Assembly (NCBI GenBank): GCA_040954595.2
Contig: CM082578.2
Coordinates: forward strand, 7,812,001 to 7,876,000
Reading direction: 5' to 3'
Length of the DNA stretch: 64,000 nucleotides
Source of the DNA: Balanoglossus misakiensis
Lineage: Eukaryota; Hemichordata
Positions within the stretch are counted from its first letter, which is position 1. Each line of letters opens with the position of its first letter. Made by a program: the position numbers and the translations under genes. Under the pieces are notes generated by a model, which saw only the letters and a list, made by a program, of their open reading frames with translations, searched no databases and was not told where the DNA came from. Shown piece by piece: positions 43,087 to 55,900 of the stretch.

Positions 43087-46000
43087 ACACACAGATCTGC
43101 AGAGATGGAAACTGTACAGAAGGGCTGTACATGTACCACTATGGCACCAATAGACCAGGCGCTGTCATCTCCATGGGTTCACAGATGAAAATTGAATTTA
43201 CATCCGTGTCTGACGCCCACGTCTTTGCAGTTGGTTTTAAGGCGACTTATCAGTTTGTTTCTTCCAGCTATTGGGAATACAAACCTCAAGGTATGGATAG
43301 TGATTTAGTGATTTAGTGATTTAGTAGCTGAGACCGAAAAGAGATGGACGGATAGTTTGTAGCTGTGTTTTTGCGATTAATCGGCACGCATTGTAGCTGT
43401 TTCTCCAACTGTGGTTTCATACTTCAGTAGTATAAGTTATGTATAGTTTGGGCGTGATTTTTGACGCAGGTCCTAGTACTACCGCAGAATCTTAACTACA
43501 TCCGATGGTTTTCTTTGAAGTTTTAGCGCACCACGAAAAAGGCTATTATTCTCAGAATTGACGTTGGCCAACGACGTTTCTTGTTTCAGTGGCGGGAATT
43601 TTCCACAATGAGCCTTCACGGCAGCTATTCTACAGCTCACGTGATTGGTGGGAGGATATCAACGTGGATGTAGTGTGGAGTATCAAAGCCCCAACTTCTC
43701 ATCAAATCTGGCTCAGATTCAACGTCTCCCTCAGCTGTAGGTATTCCGAAAAAAAAAAGTTTGTATGGAAATGAAAAACAACAAACTTCGTGGCACAATT
43801 ACATTTACTTTAGTAACGGTGAATGGATACAAAAGGCCCAGTTTATTAATGGGGCAATGTTGAGTTACACCAAAAAGACATATATACACCCAAGTAACTC
43901 GCACTTTGTAACTTCAAGCTGTACAAGTGTCGTAACGTGAACGCATTCCTCTCAGTGAGAATGTAGCACAAATGTAGTTATTCAGGAAAATAGTGCGAAA
44001 AGATTCAGTATTTGTATGGTATACACTCTTTTGTTTGATTAATAGTCACAAAATATGCACACAGTCAACAACACTAAAAACCACGTATAATTTGACATAT
44101 AATGTCACTCTTTGACTTGTCCGAACAGACGACTTCCCAACACCAGCCATTGTAATCCGCGACGGAATCACATCAGAGGGATATGAGCTCGGTTACATCC
44201 CGGGTGGTTCATACGGTTACGGCGAATACTCCGTGTTTTCAAACAGCGACGGCATGTACGTCAGATTGAAGACGACTATGAAAGGAAACGATCAGAACAA
44301 CTACGACTTCGTGTGGGGTCTTTATGTGGAATATATCGATGCAGGTAAACTTCCATTGGTTTGTGTATGGCACCGTATAATTATCTTTAGACAAACCAAT
44401 GTTGTTATTGTCCTAGAAATCCTCAAAATTTTCTCTTTTTGAAGGCTTTATAAGTAAATAAAGTTCGCCGATATATATATAACATATAGTATGTTGCTCT
44501 TCACTGTACCTTGTGCACACAGGTTCCGTGGAATATGAATGTCCTGATGATTACTACCTTTGTTCAACCACCGATATGTGTGTCAGCGAGAGTCTGACGT
44601 GTGACAGTGTGAACCACTGCGGCGATTGGAGCGATGAATCCACATACACTTGTGCGGGTAAGTTACTGTAATAGTTTCAGTCAAGATTTCACAGTGGTGG
44701 TGCATCTTGGTGTCATATTGACTAGGGGGAGAAGGCACATGCATGTATGGCTGCCGATCAAGGGATAGGGCTCATACCCTTATCAGAGTAAGGATGTTCA
44801 GTGAACATGTGCTCAATGCACATGAAGATCTGGAAAACACGAAGACATAGTATCATTCCCTGTCAACGAAGAGGATGAACGGAATTACAGCATAAATAAG
44901 TTACCCTGGTACCGGCAAAGCTTACGTTTTGTGCCGTGTATACATACTGACATTCTATATCTATTTTTTCATTCAGATCATTGCAGTGGGTGTTACCATG
45001 GTAACTGTCAATGTTACAGTGACGAGTCCTGTAAATGTATATGTGATGAGGGTTACTATGGAGAAAACTGTGAAAAGAAGGATGGTAAATTCATTGTTTT
45101 CTAGAATTCATTGATGTCCCAGAGTGCACTTCTGTACTTTTCCGTCATATCCCCCCCCCCCCCCCACTGATTTGGACGTTTTGCCAGTTGGACAGAATGT
45201 GGTCACTGTTTTTTATGCCCGGTTTGATCATTGTCACTTCGAGGACAGAGTCTACAACCAACAATATTATGCATGCCCTAAGCTCAGTTGACAACATAGC
45301 CCTGTATTTGAACAGAACAAACTGATATGATCCACTGCAATTCAAAAACTCCAAAAGGGACCACTGACCTACCAAAGGGGAACCACCACTTAAATGTAAC
45401 TGTATATATTTGAATCGTTATTTGTTTTTCTTCTCAGACTGTCCATATTGCTATAATGGAGGTTACTGTGATACAATCAGTCATATATGCGTTTGTCCTG
45501 AGTCTTTCTACGGAGCACAGTGTGAATATTACTACTCAGGTAGGATGTTAAGTATACCGCTGTTTCTAACACAAAGTTCTTCATCTATAAATCTGGTGTT
45601 CATCATGGCACGAAGTCTCAATATATTAAAGGGGATCTGTCACCTTTATTTTACATATGCATATATATGGCGAGTCTATGTGTTCAGGTGACCATATGGT
45701 TGCGCAATTGTTTTCGCGTGAGCCATCCACTGAAAATCTGTGATTGGCTAGATTTGAATTTTCCATGGTAACAGTGCTTACATTTGCACAGGCAACCGTG
45801 TTGTGTTTAGCCACTATTTTGTTTTACACGATCCCACTCTTTTTGTTTCAGATGGTAATAGTTACTACACGATTCTGTACATCTGTGGAGGGCTGATTGG
45901 TCTGGTGCTAACATGTCTGTGCAGCTTGGCATTATCTAGAAGACGGTACAGCGGACGGCGAATGCCAAGTACGATAAGCGCAACCGCTGGATTTACAGAA

Positions 46001-46522
46001 GAAACAGGTTGGTGAAAATTTTGAACTGTGGCGGCGCTAAAATTTTGTGGAGGTACAAAGTTGCTGCCTCTATACGTTATTTTGTAAAGCTCCAATGAAC
46101 GGCCACTTACTTAGCATATTTTACTCTATAAACACCATCTGTATCCCTCTTTTGCAGACTACGCCAATTCTTTCCATCAGTTTAATTCAGACACGGAGCG
46201 ACTCGCAGATCCCAACATGTTCTACAACATGGATGCGCCACCAGAATACTCGGTGTGCGTGAACGCCGATGGCGTCGCTTCTCACCAGCTGCCGGGACAT
46301 TCCGATTCTTCCCAAAGTGGCCGCGAGAACGCCGACTCGAATATAAACGTCGACGGCATCCCCGACGAACCACCCCCAAGTTACGATGACTGCACGTCGG
46401 GCCAACCCATGCTGGAAAACAGTCCTTCTGAGACAGCTAGCGCCACCAGCGGCCAAAATCAGGACAATCCGGGCGAACCAAAGGAAGAAAGCGAACTGAA
46501 TCCAAACGAAAGCACTGCATGA
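42170..46522 (+). CDS. CUB-CUB-LDLa-EGF-EGF single-pass membrane protein with PPxY tail
   Basis: Ten coding exons: 42170-42254, 42600-42793, 43095-43290, 43590-43736, 44129-44344, 44523-44657, 44977-45084, 45438-45539, 45852-46007, 46158-46522. Nearly all junctions are phase 1, the pattern of shuffled extracellular modules; total 567 residues. The ATG has a good Kozak context (GTAGCCATGG). Order: signal peptide MDAYMLLLLLVTPLLLEA; CUB 1 about 30-158 (GVFTSPNFPDRYPGGY, FKATY end); CUB 2-like about 160-279; LDLa about 280-324 (HCGDWSDES, the calcium-site acidic motif); two EGF-like modules about 325-394 (CDEGYYGENC; CPESFYGAQC); transmembrane about 401-422; basic stop-transfer SRRR. The cytoplasmic tail has two WW-domain ligands, APPEY (Y477) and PPPSY (Y522). 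The family gives adhesion, endocytic or receptor roles; the ligand is unknown. I recognise the modules but not a named orthologue. Confidence 0.87.
43021..43086. repeat. (TTTA)n then (TGTC)n microsatellite
   Basis: Two adjoining tetranucleotide runs end 8 bp upstream of the exon beginning at 43095. They therefore occupy the place of the polypyrimidine tract for that acceptor (CACACAG). Confidence 0.95.
45151..45165. repeat. Homopolymer C tract
   Basis: A run of 15 C in the intron between exons 44977-45084 and 45438-45539. Similar pure C or G tracts occur at 40933-40944, 52890-52902 and 57712-57729 (18 G). Confidence 0.9.
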
Positions 46523-49500
46523 GAGGTTGACCATGCATTGTCTGATGACAGAAACGTCAACCCTAAACGGATTTTATTATTCGAGTCGCACACGTCTAAT
46601 CGCTTTAAGGGAAAAGTCCCTAACTTTTGACAAGAGATAAAATAACCCAAATCTGAAAAGTTAGTGACTTTTATCCCTCTCAAAGTGCCAGTCGTTTTTT
46701 CTTCTTCATATTTTGAACATTTAGATCTGCAGACTTTTTACTAACTACGTGTGATGACTGAAATCAGTATTACTAAACTATGAATACAGGCCCTGATCCT
46801 GGCAACAGATTTACCCGCTCATCCTCAGCTGGTGAGTGTATTTATTACATTTCAGAGGATTCCTGTGATAGTGTTGATGGGCTTCCACAGACGGCTGGGT
46901 CTAATTTGACTTTCAAACTTTTACTGGTAAAACATTGAAAACAGATACTACCGAAAACACAAATCTGGGAAAATTACTTTTGAAACAGCACCTGTTATTT
47001 TTGAGTCTCTCAGTTACAATCAACAAAAAATGACGATTCGAATTTGAAACCTTCATGCTAACATTGAAAGCTCTAGACGCAAGTACTCGCGTGCGCACGC
47101 AAGGGCACACGCACACACACACACAATAACCCAGTAAAAGCCGGGAATGCAAGTGTTTAATGGTCCAGTCTGGTGCATTCAAGTTACCTGCACACCAATT
47201 TGTTTAGACATATATAATTTCAATATCTTCAACATTTGGTATTTAGGATGTGAAATAATAAATATAGCAATATGTATGTGTTCTTATTTTAAACTTTGTA
47301 CATTGCATTTATGCATTTGAAAAAAAAATGTAAAATAAAAATTTGAGAGTGACTGCTTACTGACTTCTGGTATGGAAGTAGGTTTCATTTTTTTCATCCT
47401 GCTTAAATTTGATTTTCAGACAAATCGAGAAAAAACTCCTTCCCACTCTGCTGCTGTTTAATCTCATCATTTTCAATGGAAAGGTTACAGGTATACTGTC
47501 ACCTATGCAAATTTAGCTACAGTTACTATGGCAAATTGAGATCCAGACAATCACTGATGTTCTGTGGCACACATGAAAAAAGAGTGCCACCATATATTCT
47601 TAAAACACTCAGGTACGCCATTTTAGCCATAACTGGAGTGGACATATGTAGTCTGTCTTTAACTACGGAAGCAAGCTCAGTATCAAAGGTAAATGACACA
47701 AACACTGAAGATGCCCATGGTAGAAATTTGAGGCTTAGAATATTGTACATGCGATGATGGGTATGCGAACATCTGGGCACCCAGTGAAGTTAAATCAAAA
47801 CCACAAGTACAAAAGTCATTGCGTGAACAAAGAAGTTCCATTTTATTTGCCTGTATTGTAACTAAAGAATTTATGAAGGCTGCAAAGCTGATGCAGAAAA
47901 ATTGATTGTCTCTCAACAAAATCACAGTTTGTTTGGGGAGTCTATGCTGAATTATGCATTATGAGATTAGGAGCATAAGGATTTGGTCTTCATGAACATT
48001 GGTAAAGTTGAAACTGTTGATATCAAAAAATCCCAACTCCAGAATATAATGTTACACATTGACTACCAAATTGGTCTACAGATAGTAGATGTCATGCAAA
48101 AGCAGTACAAACACAAAGGAATAAACAAATATGCATGTTTCTATGTTGGATTAGAAACATGGGTTTGTTTGTGCTGGTCCATTCGAATTCTGGAATTTAA
48201 TCACTGAGCAAGCAGCAACGTGCATGGGCTAATCAAATTGAAATACAGTGAAACTTGTCTAAAGGACACCCTTCAGAACACCTGGAGTGCCCTTAAAAGT
48301 CTACAGTACACAAAATGCAGTATTAGGCTTGAAAGAGATGGTTTTGAATTATATGAGTCATACATTCCATTGGTGGAATTGTTGATTTTGTATTTTGAAA
48401 ATTACAAGTCAATTTCCGTTGTGAATCTCCAGATAATGTTCTGTTTTGTCCATCCAGGTTTGAACTTGTAAAATTCAGACAGTTGTTCATGCACTATCCA
48501 AAATCATTACTTGTCAGCCGTCATGTTTCATCCATACTCGAGTTGTTTCATACAAATTAACATCCCATACGCTTCTGCACTCTTGTCAGTTTCAGGGGTC
48601 GTACATGTACACTCGTGGCTAAATACATTTGCCATGTCTTCCCAGGAGCGAGTTTCATTTCATAAGAACGTGTGGGCAAAGTGCTCATTACCAGGACAAG
48701 AGCTGTCTACATTTAATTTTACATGGCGTGATGAGATCCCACTGTTATACCCATGTGGCCGGGCTGACTGACAGATGGATGGCCGAGATGAACATGACCA
48801 TTTTGCAGTCAGATTGCACTGCTCAGAACTGCACAAATCCAACTTCTGACTTAGAACTGACATTTCAAATTAAAACATTTCTGGTCTCAATGTCATTACA
48901 CTCTTTACCATTGTCTATTCATGGATCATTTTGGCTTTGATTGACGGGCATGAGGCTTTGTAATATATCAATGTTCTAAAGAAGAAAAACCCAATGAAAT
49001 ATATGAAATAGTGAACAACATCTAAAGTGAAAATATGAGTAATCAACCAGATTTGAACAAAATTCATTGTTGTTGGATTAGCAGTTTTCAGTGCCAAAAA
49101 TTATATAAACCTTTTCAGTATTTAACATTACTCAGGCACTGAATAAACCTGTTGCGTCATCCTGACACAAACAAAATCTTTCATACGAGATGAACGTTGT
49201 AAGCGACCATACTTCCAGCCGTCACAATCAAAATTCATTCTTAAACTCTTCAAATGGATCCATTATTCAAACACTGTACAGATATTCAGAGATTCAATAT
49301 TTTATCTTCTCGGATAAAAAACCCCAATGCTTTTCACAAATAGAATATGGCTCCAAATTTGCCAGTTTATCTCGAACGGATATTGCAATCAGTTTTTTTC
49401 AACTACAGGGTGTATCATCATTAATACCCAGCAGTAAGATGACTTTGATTGGAGAGAGAATGAAAATGAAAAGAGATGTGAACATTATTTTTTAAAGACT

Positions 49501-49917
49501 TTCTCTGAGCACGTGTTTTGTCACAGTGCTTGACTCGTACAGCGATATATTATACCTTGACCACGGTTGGTATGTTTTGGCACATGACAAGCCTTTCTGG
49601 CCGAGTGCACACAGCAGGGGCCCGGAACCTTCTCTGACTGCCGCCATCTCTCACTGCAAGCTGATTGGTTTGCATCAGCTCAATGGATTCATCCACTTAC
49701 ATCGGTTGATAGGGGTCTCGCTGACTTTACCATCTCCTTGATAAAATCAAAAGAGAGAAATCAGTTGTATTCATTTAAACCTTGGGCTCCTTCGCCTGTG
49801 TATGAAGAAAGGGCTCCTCAACCAATTGTGTGTGAGGAAAAAACCTTAACCTATTGTGTATGAAAAGAGAGGACACCTTAACCTTATGTGTATGGGAAAA
49901 AAGACGACTATTCCCCT
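46523..49917. other. Convergent intergenic region: 3' UTRs of the CUB/EGF gene (+) and UPF2 (-)
   Basis: No coding exon recognised on either strand. Plus-strand AATAAA hexamers near 47256-47261 and at 47334-47339 could end the CUB/EGF transcript. UPF2 reads in from the right and its 3' end may lie anywhere left of 49918. Frames of up to about 100 codons at 47476-47757, 48511-48771 and 49190-49495 show no domain, no splice partners and no paralogue in the window. Confidence 0.5.
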
Positions 49918-52900
49918 TTACCTTCCACCTGACTTGAAAATCAGATCAGCATCAGGAACTCCTTTGGGATGCTGAAATTTCGTTTTCTTTTCCCTGTTGG
50001 TATTTGCGGCTGCTGGTTTCTGCATTGACGCTAACATTTCTGAAAATGAATGATGTCAAATTGGACACTTTACTGGCCCGCGTATTTAGAAACAGTGTGA
50101 ATTATCATGTCCATCAGAGTCAAAGGATGTGAGTGCCATTCTCATGTGATACACTGATAGAATTTTGTCACACACTGTAAATAACATGAAATAAGGTAGG
50201 GTTAAGCACTTTCCCTGACTCTACATTTCATGCAGTATTCAAGGAATACTCAATTATAACAAAAATTTCATTTCATGATACATTTTATTGTCCAAATTTC
50301 TTGAATATATAATACTCCACGAAAAAATCTGCAGCGCTCTTGCCATGAACAGTTCCCTTGCGATCTACTGTGTCATACCTTGGTAATCTTCTTCTTCTTG
50401 TCTTTCATTGATGTTTAATGTCAACCGTTTCATTTTCTGTTTTTCTGCCAATTCCGCCTGCGTTAGAAAAACGAAAATCAAGGATGATGATGGCATGTAT
50501 AAGTACTTGTAGTGATGAGTAATGTACATAAAAATAGAAGAGGCATCGTGTTTGTGTCAAATACTAGAACCAGCGCTGAAACTACCCTTTCACAGTCCAA
50601 CCTGTCTATAGTGGCCAGTCAAGAGAATTTCCTAAACTGGCTTTTACAGACAGGTGACCTTTATTATTATTATTATTATTTGGTTCATATGCTTTACATA
50701 GGAACAAGTGTATGAAGCATGTGAGAAATGCTCTTGTGAAGAAACAAAATCAAGTGAACAGAAAATCGTGCCACAGCAGCCACTTACCTCTTCTCTGTTC
50801 TTCAGAGTTGTCACCAATGTTGACTTGGCAGGTACTTGAACCGTCCTGTACTGTTGTTTGTTTCCCTTCCTGGTGATCATCACAAAGTCCACGTGTGTTT
50901 TCTCTTCCTCTTCGACAATTCGCAGCTGGTCGAACGTCTTTTTCTTGGCCTTCAAATTGACAGGCACCGAGACGTCTAACTGTGGCACTTTAATGATTTC
51001 ATTATTCCGTTGCTGTTATTTAAATGATGGAAACAAAAATAAGTGTTCTGTTTACATGAGAGTAACAACACTGGAATTTCTGAACTTGTTGCAAGCTAAA
51101 TGAGGAAGTGAGAATTTTATATTAATTTTGAATTGATTGCTGTTTAAAATGTGCTATTTTTTTAGCTCAGTAGCAGCAGAACCCTAATTTTTTGGTTCTT
51201 GGCTGTCAAGACAACAAGCATATGTATGGATGTTTACAAACCTGTAAATTTTCTGCCATAACTTTATCAAACGCAGCAAGAAAATCATCATCCTCATCAC
51301 AAGTGATGTGTTTGGGGCCACCAGTGAGTACAGTCACCTGTGTGATCAGGGGGAAAAAATGTGTTGTCCTATCAGAAAACTGATAAATGTGGTACTGTAT
51401 CAGTTCTGATATATATTTGTGTACATATTATGTAATGCATTGCTGACATCGCCATTTTGTGCAGTGCCTTATGGATCAGATATATACATGCATGTATGTA
51501 TGTACATGTACTGTATGAACAGGCATGTACATGTACATACATTGCATCAGCAGTATGCTCCAAAGTTAATGATGTGATTGTCACTTGATAGAGGTACAGG
51601 GGTACAACAGTTACACCATAGACAAACATGTTATCAGTAATTAATGTACACAGTAGACAGGAAAGAGTATGTGCCCAGGGTATGTGCCATGCATCAAGAT
51701 AACGTGATAACCTTGGGTGAAAGCTGAGAGCTGCGTGTATGTAAATATGTGTTTCTTCATATGAATGGTTTTTTTTATATACAGTGTATCTTTATGGTCC
51801 AATTTTAAGCTATGACTGAAAAATGAATATTGTTTGTTTGTTGTGACACAGTTGGATAATAGTGTTGTGCATGCCATCAAATCAGATTCCTACCTGATCT
51901 TCCTCTTCGACTTCACCAGCAGAATCCATTCCATCAGTCTCATCACCCTAAATAGTGTATGCAAACAAAAATCTCATCCATTCTGTCCATTCCCCAAACA
52001 CACTGCCTACCTGTGTCTAACTTGACTTCTAATCTGTATTGGCTCCACATGTCCTGAGACATTACCTCAACTGTTTTCCTGTCACCATGGTTATACTATC
52101 TGCCTTATCTCTGATGTGTGTAATTATAACAGTGTGTGTGTCTATTTTGTGTCAAATAACCATACGCTAATGTATTCTCACTGTACACTACATTACACCA
52201 CACTACATTATTCTACACCACACTGTTACTGACAATACTGATCTAGCACACATGTGTCCATGCGTCTTTCTTTCAGTAACATGTATCATCAAAATGTATA
52301 TGTCTGATTCAAAGCAGCTTAACTTCTTTGACAAGTGTCTACATCACCTGACACTTATAACAACAGTTATAAATCTACATGTAGATGTAATTATTTGACC
52401 TACAGCAGTGTTTCGTCACAAAAATTGACTAGAGAAAACCAATATCCAAGGCGACAGTAACAGAAAAACATGTGTAAACTCATAGCTATATTTCTGATTT
52501 CCATCAGATCTTCATCAAAGATTCTCTTTCAATGTTGTCATTTCGTATTTTCTACTCACATCTCTTTCAGCTGTTCCTTCTTGGCTCATACTTAGACTCT
52601 GGCTATCTCTCTCGCCGTCCGCGTGCCGTGCATGCATGTGTCTCACATCATCTCTGTCAGAATCATCAGAGTCAGTCTCTTCGTCCATCTCTGTGATCAC
52701 AGGCAGTCCATCTGCATGTTCTGGCATTGTTTCTGTCAACAAATGTACATTTACTCTTAAATGTACAGCTATCATCAAGTTTCATTTTTTTCGCAAAGAG
52801 TTTCCACTGGGCTCTAATTCATTTAGTTTCTCGTCATTTGCCTAACCTTGTCTTCAAGCTCCGATATTTTATTAACAGCTAACCCTCATCCCCCCCCCCC

Positions 52901-55900
52901 CCACCAAACAACACCCTCTATGGTCAGACCAGGCAAAAAAAGCATGCCCACTCCGGCTCATGCAGAACAACACCATATCACACTTACACATGCCTGTATT
53001 TACCTCTAATGATTTTGAAAATTGCTAATGCACAGAATACTTGCAATCGGAGACTGAACTCGACTAAATTACAGTACCTGTTTCTGGAGGTGCTGGTGCT
53101 GACACTGTTTCATCACCCTCTACTATGGTGGTCAGTGTGTGTGGGACATCTTCATGCTCCTCAGAGGCTCCACTTACAGGTAGGAACGGAGCTGTCAACG
53201 AACAAAATGCAATAGATCTCGTATGAGAAATTTCACTTGCAGAGTTCAATGGATCCTGTAACCATACTGCTGCTATATGGTATGAGTGACTTTTTACACT
53301 GAACTTGTCTGCAGATGTGATATTAACATACCACAATCAGTATATGTAGTTTTGACGGGGGAATGTTGCTTTAGATATCTTTGGGGTTGTTCTAACAGGA
53401 ATATAGATATAGGGGACAACTTACCAATTTTGGGTAAATACTCTTGTTCCAATTCTCTCACAGATTCATTAGCTTCTTCAGCGCTGGAAGGCTGGTTCAG
53501 TTTTGGTCGGAGGGCTTCTAAAGTATCAGACACCATGTATTCAACGTCTATTGGAAAGGGGTGGGTTTCAGCATTCCAAATTTCTAACTGTTTCTTGTAC
53601 CAGATGTATCTCTGCCATGGGTGAGTAATGCCATATTAATTCACGGTGTACACAAACTGCATCATTCACGTGTGAGTGTATTGACTAAAACATAATCTTC
53701 AATGATCATTACTGAAATGTGAAATACTAGTTTGAAAAAAGTTTCAAGGTATTCAAATCACAAATACGTTTGATTTCAAAACAAAGACTACATTGTATAC
53801 TTAAGAGTTGCTAATTCTAAAACTGAGCAACTCCAGAATTGATCAATCGCGTTAAAACTGCAACATGCTTTCTTGGAATTGAAAGTTACACTACTGTACA
53901 CTTACCAGAAAGTAGACAAAGAAACAGTCCAACTTCTTTTTACTGGAACCTCTATCAAAGTACTGACCACACGTATCCAGCAGTGTGCAGACAAGCCTAA
54001 GACGAAACAAATGCTCTGGGGGATCTAGAGGAGTTGGTGGACCTGTAGTACAAGAAGACATTACAGTAAGGACATGCATGAAAAAAAAGGCTTAGGCAAG
54101 GACATTCAGCAAAAGAAATTTCCAGATAAAATTTTCAAAATTTGTAATATACACTACATGGTGATCAGTTATCTAGATCACTTTGGACAGGGTTTATTTA
54201 CACAAGAACAATAATAATAAGAGTTATCAGCAAAACAATATATCTACAACTTCAAAGCAGATGACTGTCTCCTACAAACCTTCCAAGTTGACGGCAAAGG
54301 TAATAAACGAATAGAGCTCTTTAAAGATCACAGCAGATTCCACCATTCTGTAGTTGTATAATTCACCCAGATACTTGACCACACTGACCCGTCTTTGGTT
54401 GTACTTGGGATGGTTTATCTGCAGGGTGAAAGACAACGGCATAGCATTCTAGTGTGTTCAATATGACTAGTATGTACAAACATGTAGGTCTTTGATTATA
54501 AAATGGTGTTTTGTGTTCTGTGAAGAATGCAGAACACATGGTCCATCAATGTCAAGAACACGCTGTCACAGTCAATATATGAGAAAAACTGAAATATGTG
54601 AAAGAAACATTGTTTAGTTAATATACCTCCATGCCGAGTCTGATTTCTTCAAGAACACCATCAACTACTTGTATTCCAACCTCCTCATGGTACGGGACCA
54701 ATCCAGCCAACAGACTAGCTGCACAGTGGATGTTGTTATATTTGACATTCCAAATGGCTGTAAGACACTTTGTGGTATAGCTACTGATCTGTAAATTGAC
54801 AAAGCAAAGACAATTTTATGATTTTGTCAAAAGTACATGAAATAAAAAAGTTTTTAACTTTCTAAGAAATTCTTCACTTCAACATTTCCTGCGTTACCTC
54901 TTTATCACCCCACGGCAGTTTACGGATTTGTTTCAGAATTTTCTCCACATTCAGCTTGGCCAGGTCCTTGTAGAGCAACTTCCGGATGTATTCGTGCATG
55001 GGAGGTCTGACTTTCCTGACTTCCTGCTTCACGTCTGGTGGGTTGCAATAGAAGAAGGCATTCTCCACCATTGTGTTCTGTCTCTCGTTCAGAGGCAGTT
55101 TAGCTTTCTTTCTCATCATCAGTTCCTGAGCAGAAAAGAAATTCACATCGGTTAATTAAATTTACCACTTATAATATTTGTCTACGTCGTATTGTTGAGA
55201 GAAAAAAAAAAAACATTTTTTTGTTCAGAAACAATCACAGACATTACTTGGTAATGTAACTGATGCACATTATATAATTAATTTCAAACAAATGGTTGTA
55301 TTTTTGCAAACTTGCATTTGTGGCACTTACCAGGAGGGCATTCGTTCTCAGGTGGGAGTCTGCTGATCTGTAGAGGAACCGTCCACATGCTTCCAGAAGA
55401 TTACAGGCCATCTCGATGTTGTGATGCGCGAAATCATGTAACAGCATCTAAAATAAACCAAAAGCAAATAAATACCTATTGACTGAATTTGGATCTTCGT
55501 CTGGTTCATCTGACCAATTTTGCCGCTGCACTCATGAATAGGGTCAGGCATACACAAGCTGTTCTGATTGGTGAATATGCCTTAAGTTGTGTGGCACTAC
55601 TATTCAACTTTTTAAATAGTGGAGACTACATATCATCTAAGGAAAACAAAACCCTGAACGTAGCCCACCACTGGAAATACCTCACACGGACTTGACAGGC
55701 TTGCTAAATTCAAAATACCTGCCAGCTAATTACAGTTATGCTTGTGATAATCCGAATTTGGAATCCAGTCAGCTGATGCACATGTACTTACTTTGAGGCA
55801 ATGCAGTGTATCAGCTTTCGGGAACATGCTGAACTTTGTCAGCTCACCTACAAAAATATGTAAAACATCATGAAGTTGTTATTTTTTCAAACAGATAATT

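Noticed and set aside
47476-49495. Several 70-100-codon frames in the CUB/EGF-UPF2 interval
   Set aside because: No domains, no splice-linked partners, composition like the surrounding non-coding DNA; probably 3' UTR or spacer.
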